Assembly (NCBI RefSeq): GCF_030056705.1
Contig: NZ_JASHIC010000005.1
Span: forward strand, 186,001-250,000
DNA: 64,000 bases
Origin: Flectobacillus longus
GTDB taxonomy: Bacteria; Bacteroidota; Bacteroidia; Cytophagales; Spirosomataceae
Direction of reading: 5' to 3'
A model generated the notes under the pieces. The model made no database searches and was not told the DNA's origin. It was given only the letters and a program-made list of their open reading frames with translations. This document shows positions 46,914-56,652 of the stretch, piece after piece. Position numbers and translations under genes: made by a program. Position 1 is the stretch's first letter; the number at the start of each line of letters is the position of its first letter.

Positions 46914-47960
46914 ATGAGCCATCCTGAATTCAAAGATGATGACGATATCATCAAGTCGCTCAGAGAAAAATATACTCCTGAAGAAATAGAAAGACTTTTA
47001 GATTGGTACAATGCTTTCGACGAAATCGAACCTTTGGAAGAGGATTTACCTAAGGTCGAAAAGAAAGTATGGGAATCCTTACAAGTTGAACGTGGTATTA
47101 CTCCTGAAGTAGAGGAGGAAGAAATACAAAGTTCAGTTTGGAAAGATTGGTGGAAACAAAACTGGTTGATGCTTTCGGCTGCGGCAGCAGTCATTGCTAT
47201 CATTATTGGTATAGCTACGCAACCACAATCTAAGGGGGATATTGAAAGTTTGGTTGGAATTCCAAAACTGTCAAAGACAGAAAAAAGCCTTTGGGAAACT
47301 GTTACCAATTCGGGAAAAGCCATTCAAGAAGTAGAATTACCTGATGGAAGTAAGGTTTGGCTAAATCCTTCTACAAGTATTATGTACAAAATTGTCAAAA
47401 GCGAATCTACGCGTGAGGTGTACCTAGAAGGAGAAGCCTTTTTTGATGTAAAACCCAATAAGAACCAACCGTTTCATGTTCGTAACAAAGGACTAAATGT
47501 TGTGGTATTGGGTACGAGCTTCAATGTTGTTGCTTCTGCCAACAAGGATAAATATGAGGTTGCGGTAGTAACTGGAAAAGTAAGGGTGAATTACCAAGAG
47601 GAGGAAGATAAAATAAACCAAGTCATTATTACACCTCAGCAACAAGTAGTGATTCAGAAAGAAGAAAATATCCTTGAAACGCATGACTTTACTGTAGAAC
47701 AACCAACGCATAAACAAATTTGGGAGCCTATTACCCTAAGTTTTGACGAGGTGTCTTTAAATAAAGTAATAGCAGAGTTAGAATCTGAATACAAGATTGT
47801 GATAAGAACGCCAAATACTGCTATTAGAAAATGTACCTTATTCGGAAATTTCAACAATCAACGACTTCCTGTAATCATGGACATTATCTGTAGCTCGATT
47901 AGTGCTACTTACCAGATTGAAGGCAACGAAATTATCATCTTGGGTGATGGTTGCCAATAA
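46914..47960 (+). CDS. FecR-family anti-sigma factor
   Basis: Inner-membrane signal relay between SusC and the ECF sigma factor. A cytoplasmic acidic N-terminal part (about 1-80) is followed by one membrane helix (WLMLSAAAAVIAIIIGIATQ, about 83-102). The periplasmic FecR domain comes next (about 130-225; VELPDGSKVWLNPSTSI, GEAFFDVKPNKNQPFHVR). The C-terminal DUF4974 domain (about 270-345; LNKVIAELESEYKI) should contact the STN domain of SusC. 348 residues, complete. Second gene of the regulator pair. Confidence 0.94.
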   Translation: MSHPEFKDDDDIIKSLREKYTPEEIERLLDWYNAFDEIEPLEEDLPKVEKKVWESLQVERGITPEVEEEEIQSSVWKDWWKQNWLMLSAAAAVIAIIIGIATQPQSKGDIESLVGIPKLSKTEKSLWETVTNSGKAIQEVELPDGSKVWLNPSTSIMYKIVKSESTREVYLEGEAFFDVKPNKNQPFHVRNKGLNVVVLGTSFNVVASANKDKYEVAVVTGKVRVNYQEEEDKINQVIITPQQQVVIQKEENILETHDFTVEQPTHKQIWEPITLSFDEVSLNKVIAELESEYKIVIRTPNTAIRKCTLFGNFNNQRLPVIMDIICSSISATYQIEGNEIIILGDGCQ

Positions 47961-48027
47961 AAGATTAGTATCATAGTCCGTTTTAGCGATTTATTTAAAA
48001 GAAAAATCTTGGTGTGATGACCAGCAA

Positions 48028-48169
48028 GAAATTATTTACCAGATGATTTCTTATTCATACAAAGACTATCGATTAAATAAAGTAGCTACCTATAAAAAAA
48101 GGCCTGAAGTGTTACCAGCACTTCAAGCCCGTAAGCCTCCAAGAGCATTTACCAGATGCCTTTAGAGGT
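48028..48169 (+). promoter_or_regulatory. Three hairpins with identical TTACCAG loops in the susC leader
   Basis: Hairpin 1: GAAATTAT (48028-48035) and ATGATTTC (48043-48050). Hairpin 2: GGCCTGAAGTG (48101-48111) and CACTTCAAGCC (48119-48129). Hairpin 3: a 14-position stem with two mismatches, about 48135-48148 and 48156-48169. In each case the loop is exactly TTACCAG (48036-48042, 48112-48118, 48149-48155), while the stems have unrelated sequences. All lie within the 247 bp between fecR and susC. Conserved loops on varying stems point to recognition of the RNA (or single-stranded DNA) by a protein or another RNA. No plus-strand terminator T run follows any of them. Confidence 0.75.
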
Positions 48170-48232
48170 ATTGTAGATTTCACAACCAAATCGTACAAAG
48201 CAAATTTATGGAAAAACAATTTATTAAGACAA
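48093..48232 (-). ncRNA. Possible antisense small-RNA unit overlapping the susC leader
   Basis: On the minus strand, TTG (48232-48230), a 21-bp spacer and TAAATTTG (48208-48201) fit the promoter consensus. Hairpin 2 read on this strand is followed by seven T, a good intrinsic terminator. The transcript would be about 100 nt, start near 48195, include hairpin 3 and end at about 48093, fully antisense to the susC leader. Cis-antisense RNAs at susC starts are known in Bacteroides. The promoter could be chance in AT-rich DNA. Confidence 0.4.
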
Positions 48233-51200
48233 CATTTTTCAAAATCATGAAGATGACTGTCATTCAGTTAGCCATAGCTATTGCCTTTATGGTGGTATCT
48301 TATGCAAAAGATGCCAGCGCGCAAGAAGTTTTGGCAAAACCTGTGACTGTTTCAGTAAAGAACAGCACGATTAAGGGTGTGTTGAAAGAATTAGAGAAAG
48401 AATCAGGCGTTTCTTTCATCTTTAGTTCTAAGCAAACACTTACCCAAGCAAATAACCTGAGCCTTATTGCCAACAATGAAAGCCTGAGAACGGTCCTAAA
48501 CCGCTTCTTGAATCCTCTCAACATGAGCTATAAAGTGGTGCATAATTCTATTGTACTGACTGCTTCGAACGGACTAGAAGAGAAGTCGGGAATGAATACA
48601 CCCATGCTCGAAACCAGTCTCACAAAAGCCCCAGCCGCCGATCCTGTTAAAGGAAAAGTCGTGGATTCAGAAACTGGCGACGCTCTTCCAGGAGTTACTG
48701 TCAAAGTAAAAGGTACAAATAATGGTGCCACCACCGACTCACAAGGTCGCTTTAGTATCAATGCGCCTAAAGGTGCCACTTTGGTATTTTCATTTATTGG
48801 AATGAAAACCCAAGAGGTGACCATTGAAGGTAAAGGTGAGTTGAGCATTTCGCTTGCACCTGAAAACAGCATGCTTGCCGAAGTATCAGTAGTAAGCGAT
48901 GGTTATGGGGTAGTCAAAAAAACAGATAATACTGGTTCAGTGGCATCTATGTCATCACGTGACCTTAAAAATATCCCTATCACAAGTGCGGCACAAGCTA
49001 TGACAGGTCGCATGGCTGGGGTAAGTGTTGTTACAACCGATGGTTCGCCAGATGCCGATGTCGTAATTCGTGTTCGTGGTGGTGGCTCAATTACTCAAGA
49101 TAACTCTCCTTTATATGTTGTGGATGGTTTTATCGTAAGTAGCATCAAAGATGTACCGCCCTCAGATATTGAAAGTATCAACGTATTGAAAGATGCAGCA
49201 GCCACTGCTATTTATGGAGCACAAGCGTCCAACGGGGTTGTTGTTATTACGACTAAAAGACCAAAAGCGGGTCGTACAACGGTTTCGTATAATGGTTTTA
49301 TGCAGTTGAAAACCTTACCTTCTGACCGTGCCTACAAAGTACTTTCTCCTTACGAATATGTGTTGGTCAATTACGAAAGAGCCAAATTACGTGGTACTAC
49401 AGACGTAGCCAATATGGAGAAATTCTTTGGTAAATATGGTGACTATGATTTGTATCAAGGTAAAAAAGGTACAGATTGGCAGAAAGAACTTTTTGGTGCT
49501 CCTCGTACAACACAATCTCACAATGTTAGTATTAGCGGCGGTACTGAAATGACAACCTTCAGTTTGAGTTTGACCAACAACACAGACCAAGGCTTGTTGA
49601 CAGGTTCGGGTTATACTCGTAACGTTATCAACTTTAAGTTAAATCAAAATATTAGCAAGAAGTTAAAATTTGATGCTTCGGCTCGTATCACGAACACCGT
49701 AATCGACGGAGCTGGTACTTCTGGCTCGGCACAGTTGAACATCAAAGATGCCGTTCAGACTCGTCCAACCAATGGTATTGCCGATGCTTTGGATATCGAT
49801 TTGACCACAGCAAGTAGTGACGACGATTTTGCTTCATTCTTATTGGCATTGGTAAATCCTAAAAAATTAGTAGCACAAGACTGGCGTAAACGTACAACTC
49901 AGGACTATGTATTGAATGCAGGTTTGAGTTGGTCAATTGTCAAAGGCTTAGATTTTAAAACAACATTAACAAGCTCAAAATCGTATGATAAAGTTTTACG
50001 TTATTATGGTCCATTAACTAGTGAGTCCTTCAACAACGGTAGTAGTTTGCCTATTGGTGAAAAAACTAACTATGAAATAAACTCATTGCGTTGGTTGAAT
50101 ACCTTGAATTATCAAATGAAAGGTATGGGAGCTCACAAGCTAGACTTCTTGTTGGGTCACGAGGTTTATTCAACAGGTGGAAATACCAGTTTCTTACGTG
50201 GCGAAGACTTCCGTGCTTCTATTACTCCTGAAGAGCTATTCGCTAATATGTCGTTTGGTCGTACCGACCGCCAATACACGACTGAAAATACCGACCAAAA
50301 TCGTGTATCAGGATTTGGACGTATCAATTATCAATTCAAAGACCGCTATTTAGCAGCTTTGACATTCCGTGCAGATGCTTCAAGTAAATTTAGTGCTGCC
50401 AATCGTTTGGGTTTCTTCCCTGCTGTAGCATTAGGATGGAAATTGTCTGAAACTAAGTTGTTGAAACAAATGCGGGATCTCGATGAATTGAAACTTCGTG
50501 TTTCTTATGGTGCAACAGGTAACGACCGTATCGATGCTACGGCTACACAATTCTTGTTTGAAGCAACAACTTTAAGAGGACCAGGTTTTGGCAATGTAGA
50601 TAACGTGTATTATACCCCAACAGGAACTACATTGTATAACCCGAACCTAGTTTGGGAAACGACCATCAACCAAAACGTAGGTCTTGATTTTGGTTTCTTC
50701 AAACAACGTTTGGTTGGTAGTTTGGATTTGTATCATAACAAAACAAGCAATTTGTTATTGCAATCTGCGATTCCTTCGAGCTCTGGTTTTACCAAACAAT
50801 GGAATAACGTAGGTAGTACTTCAAACCGTGGGGTTGAATTATCATTGACAGGATACATTATTGACAAGCCAGAGGCTTCATTTTCTGTGAACTTAAACTT
50901 CGGTATCAATAAGGCTAAGGTAGAAGCATTGGATGGAACTCAGGAGCGTTTCTTTCAATCTAACTGGGCAAGTACCGACTTACGTGACCAAGATGACTTC
51001 TATGTGAAAGTAGGAGGTACCTTGGGAGATGTGTATGGATATGTAGCAGATGGTTTCTACAAAATAGATGACTTCTCTGGTTACGATGCTGTAGCCAAAA
51101 AATATATCTTGAAAGATGGCGTAACTAACTCGACTGCAATTACAGGGAATACCTCTATCCGTCCAGGTTTTATGAAGTTGAAAGATACCAACGGTGACGG

Positions 51201-51828
51201 AGTCGTAAACAGCCTAGATCGTCAGGTAATCGGTAACACTTTACCAAAAGCACAAGGTGGTTTTGGATTTAATGGTCGTTACAAAAACTTCGATGCTTCT
51301 ATCTTCTTCAACTGGTCTTATGGTAACAAAATTTATAATACAGGTAAAATCCAATACAACCAGTTCCGTCGTGTGACTTATGGTAACTTAACCGATATGA
51401 TGAGTATCAACAATCGCTTCACGTATTTGGACGTGGATGGAAAATACACAGGAACACCAGGTGAAATTGTGACTGATTTGGAGCAATTAAGACAACTAAA
51501 TGCTAATAAGACAATTTGGTCACCTCTTGGCTTGTCTGATGCACAAGCGGTTATTTCTGACTGGGCACTTGAAGATGGCTCATTCATTCGTTTGAACAAC
51601 CTAAACATTGGTTACTCTATTCCTAAGCACCTTATTGCAAAGCTTGGTATGTCTCAGTTCAGAATTTATTTTACGGGTAATAACCTTTACCTATGGTCGA
51701 AATACTCTGGCTATGACCCCGAAGTTAGTACTACCAGAAGTGGTTATTCAGGTTTGACGCCTGGGGTAGATTATTCTTCATTCCCACGTAGCCGCTCGTA
51801 CACACTTGGTGTAAATATTACTTTCTAG
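48208..51828 (+). CDS. SusC/RagA TonB-dependent transporter with STN domain
   Basis: Outer-membrane importer of pectin oligosaccharides. Order of domains: signal peptide (about 1-38, ending DASAQ); STN signalling domain (about 45-115; VSVKNSTIKGVLKELEKESG); carboxypeptidase-regulatory-like domain (about 150-225; GKVVDSETGDALPGVTVKVKG); TonB plug (about 235-345; RVRGGGSITQDNSPLYVVDG); then the 22-strand barrel ending SYTLGVNITF. 1206 residues. The STN domain is the part that contacts FecR, so this transporter is also a sensor, matching the sigma/FecR genes upstream. A second in-frame ATG at 48247 (MKMTVIQLAIA) is also possible. SusD follows directly. Confidence 0.95.
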   Translation: MEKQFIKTTFFKIMKMTVIQLAIAIAFMVVSYAKDASAQEVLAKPVTVSVKNSTIKGVLKELEKESGVSFIFSSKQTLTQANNLSLIANNESLRTVLNRFLNPLNMSYKVVHNSIVLTASNGLEEKSGMNTPMLETSLTKAPAADPVKGKVVDSETGDALPGVTVKVKGTNNGATTDSQGRFSINAPKGATLVFSFIGMKTQEVTIEGKGELSISLAPENSMLAEVSVVSDGYGVVKKTDNTGSVASMSSRDLKNIPITSAAQAMTGRMAGVSVVTTDGSPDADVVIRVRGGGSITQDNSPLYVVDGFIVSSIKDVPPSDIESINVLKDAAATAIYGAQASNGVVVITTKRPKAGRTTVSYNGFMQLKTLPSDRAYKVLSPYEYVLVNYERAKLRGTTDVANMEKFFGKYGDYDLYQGKKGTDWQKELFGAPRTTQSHNVSISGGTEMTTFSLSLTNNTDQGLLTGSGYTRNVINFKLNQNISKKLKFDASARITNTVIDGAGTSGSAQLNIKDAVQTRPTNGIADALDIDLTTASSDDDFASFLLALVNPKKLVAQDWRKRTTQDYVLNAGLSWSIVKGLDFKTTLTSSKSYDKVLRYYGPLTSESFNNGSSLPIGEKTNYEINSLRWLNTLNYQMKGMGAHKLDFLLGHEVYSTGGNTSFLRGEDFRASITPEELFANMSFGRTDRQYTTENTDQNRVSGFGRINYQFKDRYLAALTFRADASSKFSAANRLGFFPAVALGWKLSETKLLKQMRDLDELKLRVSYGATGNDRIDATATQFLFEATTLRGPGFGNVDNVYYTPTGTTLYNPNLVWETTINQNVGLDFGFFKQRLVGSLDLYHNKTSNLLLQSAIPSSSGFTKQWNNVGSTSNRGVELSLTGYIIDKPEASFSVNLNFGINKAKVEALDGTQERFFQSNWASTDLRDQDDFYVKVGGTLGDVYGYVADGFYKIDDFSGYDAVAKKYILKDGVTNSTAITGNTSIRPGFMKLKDTNGDGVVNSLDRQVIGNTLPKAQGGFGFNGRYKNFDASIFFNWSYGNKIYNTGKIQYNQFRRVTYGNLTDMMSINNRFTYLDVDGKYTGTPGEIVTDLEQLRQLNANKTIWSPLGLSDAQAVISDWALEDGSFIRLNNLNIGYSIPKHLIAKLGMSQFRIYFTGNNLYLWSKYSGYDPEVSTTRSGYSGLTPGVDYSSFPRSRSYTLGVNITF

Positions 51829-51914
51829 CCTTTGTTAAAAGTTTGAATTGAACTTTTGGTGTGTTTAACCTAAAAATCAGACTCAAGCCTCGGCAAAAGT
51901 CTATTCAATGTATT

Positions 51915-53732
51915 ATGAAAAAGAAACTCCTCATACTCGCAGTGATAGCTTCTGGTTTTCTAACGTCTTGTAAAGACTTTTTAGAACCAGATTCATTATC
52001 AACTTTTGATGTAAACTATATTTATTCAAACCCAGATGATGCCCGTAAAGGTGTAAATGCTATTTATGAATCATTTGGACAAGATGCGTTTCGTTCTCGC
52101 CTTTCAAATAACATGGCGGGAAATACCGACATCGAGCACCAAAGTGGCTGGAGCAGTACTGCTGACCGTTATCAAATTTGGGATTTGAATGCCCTTGCTA
52201 CTAATGGCGACCTTCGAATTGTATGGAATGCAGCCTACACTTCGATTCGTAACTGTAACATTGCTATCGAAGGAATTGAAGCCAGCGATGCGCTAAAATC
52301 TACTGACGCGGCTACTTCAAGAAAAATGTACCAGATGCTTGGCGAAGCTTATACTATGCGTGCCTATTGGTATAGTATGCTGACTTTGTATTTTGGAGAT
52401 GTACCCAATGTGCGTCAAGCGCCAAAGGCAGGAAACAACTTTTTCTTACCCAAAGAAGATCGTAATGTGATTTTGTCACAAGTCATTGATGACCTTATCA
52501 AAATCGAGGATAAAATGCTTTGGGCTGATCAAAATAGCTACAGTATTGAACAAATCAACCGTGAATATACCATGGGGATGATTGCTCGTTTGGCACTTCA
52601 GCGTGGAGGGTATTACCTGACACCTGCCATGCAAATGGAGCGCAAGTCTGACTATTTGGATTATTACAAAATTGCGAAGACCTATACCGAAAAATTGATT
52701 TCGCTAAAAGACCGTGCTTTGCCGACGGATTTCAAACAGGTATTTTTAAACGAATCAAAATTTGTGACTCCTTCCAACAGTGATGTATTATTTGAAGTAC
52801 CATTTGCCATTGGTAACGGTGATGTAGGTTGGAATATCGGTATTACCGTAGAAGGTGGTACAACGGCAGCTCACAGCTATGGTTCGGGTAATAACTATAT
52901 GGCAATACCTCCAACGTATTATTTCTCATTCGATACTTTGGACGTTCGTCGTGATGTAACCTGTGCTCTTTACAAAATCAATACCAGTGCACAAGCTGTG
53001 TTTGTTACCAACTCTATGAACATTGCACAAGGCAAATGGAGTCGTTGGTTTTTGGACAAAGCTCCTGGTGCTTCTACTGCAAAAGGTACTGGTATCAACT
53101 GGCCAATGATGCGTTATTCGGATGTATTATTGATGTTGGCAGAGGCTGAAAATGAATTGAACGGTCCAACCGAAATTGCACAAAGTGCTCTAAAACGTGT
53201 CCGTCAGCGTGCGTTTACTTCTACTTATTGGCCAACCAAAGTAGACGATTATATTAAGTCAATATCAACTTCAAAGCAAAGTTTCTTTAATGCCATTGTG
53301 GACGAGCGAGGCTGGGAGTTTGGCGGTGAAATGATTCGTAAATATGAATTGATTCGCTGGAACTTGTATGCACCAAAAATGAAACAAATGGTAGAAGATT
53401 TGAAACTCATGGCTGATGCTGCTCAGACGGGTACGGGTAAATTTTCTGAATTACCAGATTATATGTACTGGAAACGTGATGCAAGTGGAACGTTCAAATT
53501 GTTGAACCCAAGCCGTAAATATGTAGGTACTCCAGATGCAACTTGGACACGTGTATCGTTCTTGGCAAGTTTGAAACCGACTCCTACAACCTATGCTGAC
53601 TGGATTATCAAAGATTGGGAGAAATACTACAATGGACCAGTAGCAGGTGTATCTCGTTATATTTTCCCTATTCCTGCCGAAGCTATCACAAACAGTCAAG
53701 GCAAATTGGCAAATGATGGATACGGATTCTAG
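51915..53732 (+). CDS. SusD/RagB-family oligosaccharide-binding lipoprotein
   Basis: Surface lipoprotein lid that captures glycan for SusC. The lipobox is ASGFLTSCKD (Cys about residue 19 of the chosen start). The SusD fold is visible in NPDDARKGVNAIYESFGQDA, the tetratricopeptide-like helices (LGEAYTMRAYWYSMLTLYFGDVPNV) and the C-terminal RWNLYAPKMKQM and IFPIPAEAITNSQG. The open frame starts at 51861, but ATG at 51915 (MKKKLLILAVIAS) gives the signal peptide, leaving 605 residues. It lies 86 bp after susC, the standard pair. Confidence 0.95.
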   Translation: MKKKLLILAVIASGFLTSCKDFLEPDSLSTFDVNYIYSNPDDARKGVNAIYESFGQDAFRSRLSNNMAGNTDIEHQSGWSSTADRYQIWDLNALATNGDLRIVWNAAYTSIRNCNIAIEGIEASDALKSTDAATSRKMYQMLGEAYTMRAYWYSMLTLYFGDVPNVRQAPKAGNNFFLPKEDRNVILSQVIDDLIKIEDKMLWADQNSYSIEQINREYTMGMIARLALQRGGYYLTPAMQMERKSDYLDYYKIAKTYTEKLISLKDRALPTDFKQVFLNESKFVTPSNSDVLFEVPFAIGNGDVGWNIGITVEGGTTAAHSYGSGNNYMAIPPTYYFSFDTLDVRRDVTCALYKINTSAQAVFVTNSMNIAQGKWSRWFLDKAPGASTAKGTGINWPMMRYSDVLLMLAEAENELNGPTEIAQSALKRVRQRAFTSTYWPTKVDDYIKSISTSKQSFFNAIVDERGWEFGGEMIRKYELIRWNLYAPKMKQMVEDLKLMADAAQTGTGKFSELPDYMYWKRDASGTFKLLNPSRKYVGTPDATWTRVSFLASLKPTPTTYADWIIKDWEKYYNGPVAGVSRYIFPIPAEAITNSQGKLANDGYGF

Positions 53733-53865
53733 GCTTGTAAGGTTGAATGCAATAGGCTCGTAGTTAGTTTGTTGCATTCAATTAATACAATTGGTTTTCT
53801 TAAATGAACAGGAGTCCACACAAGGAAATCCTTTATTTCAAGAGCTTTTTTAACAAAGAAAATTT

Positions 53866-55527
53866 ATGAAAAAGTCATATATCAAACAGAGTATTTTGTT
53901 AGCAGTATCGGCTTTGGGTTTACTTTTTGCTTGCAAACCCGAAGAAGAGATTACTGCGGAAACGCGCTTATTTCGCCCTGTTTTAAATAAAGATCTTTCG
54001 GCCAAAAACAATACTATTATTGTGAATATGGCCAATATCAAAGCCGCAGTGGGTTATACTGTGGAGGTCAGTAGAGATACCTTCAAAACGGTAGACTACA
54101 AAGTTGATGTTGATACCAATTATGTGGTACTTGATCAAACCTTGTTGAAAGGAGAGTCACTGTTCTGGAATACACAATATCAAGTTAGAGCTACTGCTCA
54201 TGCTGCCAATACCCAATACGATAGTAAAGTATCGGATTTGGGTGGTGTAAGAACAGAGAAGTTTCCCACTATTATGATTACACCAACCGCTTCCGATGTG
54301 ATTGACGTAGCGGCTCGTGTGCGTTGGACTACGGGCTCAACGGTTATTGCTAAAATTAAAGTCTTTGCCAAAACCGATTTAAAACTGGCAACGCCATTAG
54401 CATCGTATGATGTCACTGATGCTGAGCAAAAAGCGGGAGCAAAAATTATTAGTAAATTGGCCCCTTTGACTACTTATCAATTAGCTATTTATAGTGCCGA
54501 TGGAGCTATTCGTGGTTGGGATAATTTTACTACTATTCAAAGAGCTGTTGATACATCACAACCAAATGTAATTGACTTATCTGAAAGTGATGATCCAAAT
54601 GCCCTAAATACGGCTTTAGCGAATGTCGTAGAGGGTGGTATCATCGTCTTGAAAAAAGGGGCAACTTATGTAATGCCTACCAATAGCTTTACAAAGTCTG
54701 TTACTATTACGAGTGCGTATGGCTTTGGCGACCAAAAAACAATAATTACAACCTCGGGTGGTGGTAACATAGGAACGGGAGCAAATATTACCTATCTCCG
54801 TTTTTCAAATATTGAATTCATCGGTGCTGATATTGCTGCTAGTTATATTTTCAACCCGAATATCAGTACGACTACAACCATCGGAGAATTGTCATTCGAT
54901 AATTGTGTAATTTCAAATATGCGTGGCGTATTACGTATCCGTGCCAAAGTATTTATTACAAATTATATTATCAAAAACTCCATTGTACATCAAATTGGTA
55001 ACTACGGTGTATTGACCACAGATACTGATGGCGATGCACAAGCAGCGGTTGATAATATCTTGTTACAAACTTCAACTTTTAGTAAAATCAATATTTTCTT
55101 AGTATCTCGTCAAAACTCAAAATCTGTAGTTATCGAAGATTGTACTTTGAGTGAGATTGCTACAAACCAAGGTTCGCTGTTCCAATGGAGAGGTGCTGCT
55201 GGTGTTCGTAGCAACGTAACAGGAGGTATTCGTATTAGTAACAGTATTTTCGGTCATGCTTGGGATCAGTCTGGAACGAGCTTATTGACAGTTCGTGGTA
55301 AATCTGCCGGTTTAGAGGCAACTGCTTTTACCGTTCTCAATACCTACACAACAAGTGATTTTGGGTACGTTGTTGGTACTGAAATTCCTGGGTTACCATC
55401 AAATGCCTACATTAAAAAAGCAACTGATTTATGGGTAAGTCCTTATTCAGGATTAAACTTCAATTTTAAAGATACTGCTTTCTCTGGTCGTCGCGACAGT
55501 GGTGACCCTCGTTGGAGAGTGAAATAA
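53866..55527 (+). CDS. DUF4957/DUF5123 surface lipoprotein, probable pectin-binding protein
   Basis: Lipoprotein (LLFACKPEE, Cys about residue 23) of a kind that recurs in pectin loci next to SusCD. N-terminal fibronectin-like or Ig-like beta domains (about 35-220) are followed by a right-handed beta-helix region (about 230-553), with short repeating strands such as SFDNCVISNMRGV, IKNSIVHQIGNYGV and ISNSIFGHAWDQ. No catalytic set for a known pectinase is evident, so binding is more likely than cleavage. It sits at the SusE-like position in the operon and ends at a terminator, which may partly separate it from the enzyme genes downstream. Confidence 0.82.
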   Translation: MKKSYIKQSILLAVSALGLLFACKPEEEITAETRLFRPVLNKDLSAKNNTIIVNMANIKAAVGYTVEVSRDTFKTVDYKVDVDTNYVVLDQTLLKGESLFWNTQYQVRATAHAANTQYDSKVSDLGGVRTEKFPTIMITPTASDVIDVAARVRWTTGSTVIAKIKVFAKTDLKLATPLASYDVTDAEQKAGAKIISKLAPLTTYQLAIYSADGAIRGWDNFTTIQRAVDTSQPNVIDLSESDDPNALNTALANVVEGGIIVLKKGATYVMPTNSFTKSVTITSAYGFGDQKTIITTSGGGNIGTGANITYLRFSNIEFIGADIAASYIFNPNISTTTTIGELSFDNCVISNMRGVLRIRAKVFITNYIIKNSIVHQIGNYGVLTTDTDGDAQAAVDNILLQTSTFSKINIFLVSRQNSKSVVIEDCTLSEIATNQGSLFQWRGAAGVRSNVTGGIRISNSIFGHAWDQSGTSLLTVRGKSAGLEATAFTVLNTYTTSDFGYVVGTEIPGLPSNAYIKKATDLWVSPYSGLNFNFKDTAFSGRRDSGDPRWRVK

Positions 55528-55536
55528 AACTTGACT

Positions 55537-55562
55537 GCCCCCGAATTTTCGGGGGCTTTTTT
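55537..55562 (+). terminator. Intrinsic terminator inside the pectin locus
   Basis: GCCCCCGAA (55537-55545) pairs with TTCGGGGGC (55548-55556), tight loop, six T. It separates the susC-susD-DUF5123 set from the enzyme genes, perhaps as a partial terminator. Confidence 0.9.
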
Positions 55563-55575
55563 CCTTCCAAAGATT

Positions 55576-56652
55576 ATGAAAAAAAAATCCTTTGCTTTGA
55601 GTTTCTTAAGCTTACTTCCTTGTCTATTTCTAGCTTGTCATACTGCTAAAACACAATCTACGGTTGTTCAAACAGTTTCTACAGAGTTTCCTAAAGATTC
55701 TGTAGCAGAAAGGATGCTTCTGTACCAAAGAGATAATGGCGGTTGGCCACAACCTGGCGGAGATGCTATTAATTATTCACTCATAATTAAGCCAGAACTT
55801 AGGAAAAAGCTTTTGTCTGAAAAAAAAGTATATGATACCACTATCGATGACAAAGCAACTACTAGAGAGATTGCCACTTTAGTAAAAGCCTATAGTCAAA
55901 CCCAAAATCCTACTTATTTACAATCAGCCGAAAGAGGTATCAAATACCTGCTAGAAGCGCAAAATAAAGCAGGTGGTTGGGGGCAGTTTTATCCTGATAC
56001 TTCTGGTTATCATAAGCATATTACCTACAACGACAATGCCATGATCGATGTCATGAAGGTGATGAGAAGCACAGCAGAAGCGAAAGATGAATATGCCAAT
56101 CTCTCACCAGCGTTACGACCTTTAGCACAACTAGCAGTTGACCGAGGAATCCGTTGTATCTTGAACACGCAAGTTCGCCAAAATGGAACCCTTACCGTTT
56201 GGTGTGCTCAACATGACAGACTTACACTAAAACCTGCCAAGGCACGAAAATTTGAATTACCATCGCTGAGTGGTGCTGAGTCAGTTGGGATTATTAACTT
56301 TTTAATGGCCATAAAAAATCCATCAGACGAAATCAAGCACTCAATAAAAGCGGCTGTTGCATATTTAGAATCGGTAAAAATCAAAGGAATAAAAGTGGAA
56401 GACATACCCGCTCCATCACTTCCAAAGGGTAAAGATCGTGTAGTGATAGCAGACCCTAATGGAGAAATTTGGGCAAGATTTTATGATTTAGAAACCAACA
56501 AACCCTTCTTTGTCGGTCGCGATAGCGTGCCCAAAGCAACTTTAGCCGAAATCGAACATGAACGTCGCATTGGATACGGTTACTACGGCGAATGGCCCAA
56601 AAAACTCATTGAAGTTGATTATCCCAAATGGCTTGCCAAATGGAATAAGTAA
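55576..56652 (+). CDS. Pectate lyase, polysaccharide lyase family 10, lipoprotein
   Basis: Cleaves polygalacturonate by beta-elimination, probably at the cell surface. The signal peptide has a lipobox (LLPCLFLACHT). Family PL10 features: MLLYQRDNGGWPQPGG (about residues 54-69), TIDDKATTREI (calcium/substrate region, about 93-103), NKAGGWGQFYPD, the ITYNDNAMIDVM motif, and the C-terminal YGYYGEWPKKLIEVDYPKW. The open frame starts at 55531, but ATG at 55576 supplies the lipoprotein signal and gives 358 residues. It is flanked by a terminator upstream and a MITE-like repeat that begins right at its stop codon. Confidence 0.9.
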   Translation: MKKKSFALSFLSLLPCLFLACHTAKTQSTVVQTVSTEFPKDSVAERMLLYQRDNGGWPQPGGDAINYSLIIKPELRKKLLSEKKVYDTTIDDKATTREIATLVKAYSQTQNPTYLQSAERGIKYLLEAQNKAGGWGQFYPDTSGYHKHITYNDNAMIDVMKVMRSTAEAKDEYANLSPALRPLAQLAVDRGIRCILNTQVRQNGTLTVWCAQHDRLTLKPAKARKFELPSLSGAESVGIINFLMAIKNPSDEIKHSIKAAVAYLESVKIKGIKVEDIPAPSLPKGKDRVVIADPNGEIWARFYDLETNKPFFVGRDSVPKATLAEIEHERRIGYGYYGEWPKKLIEVDYPKWLAKWNK

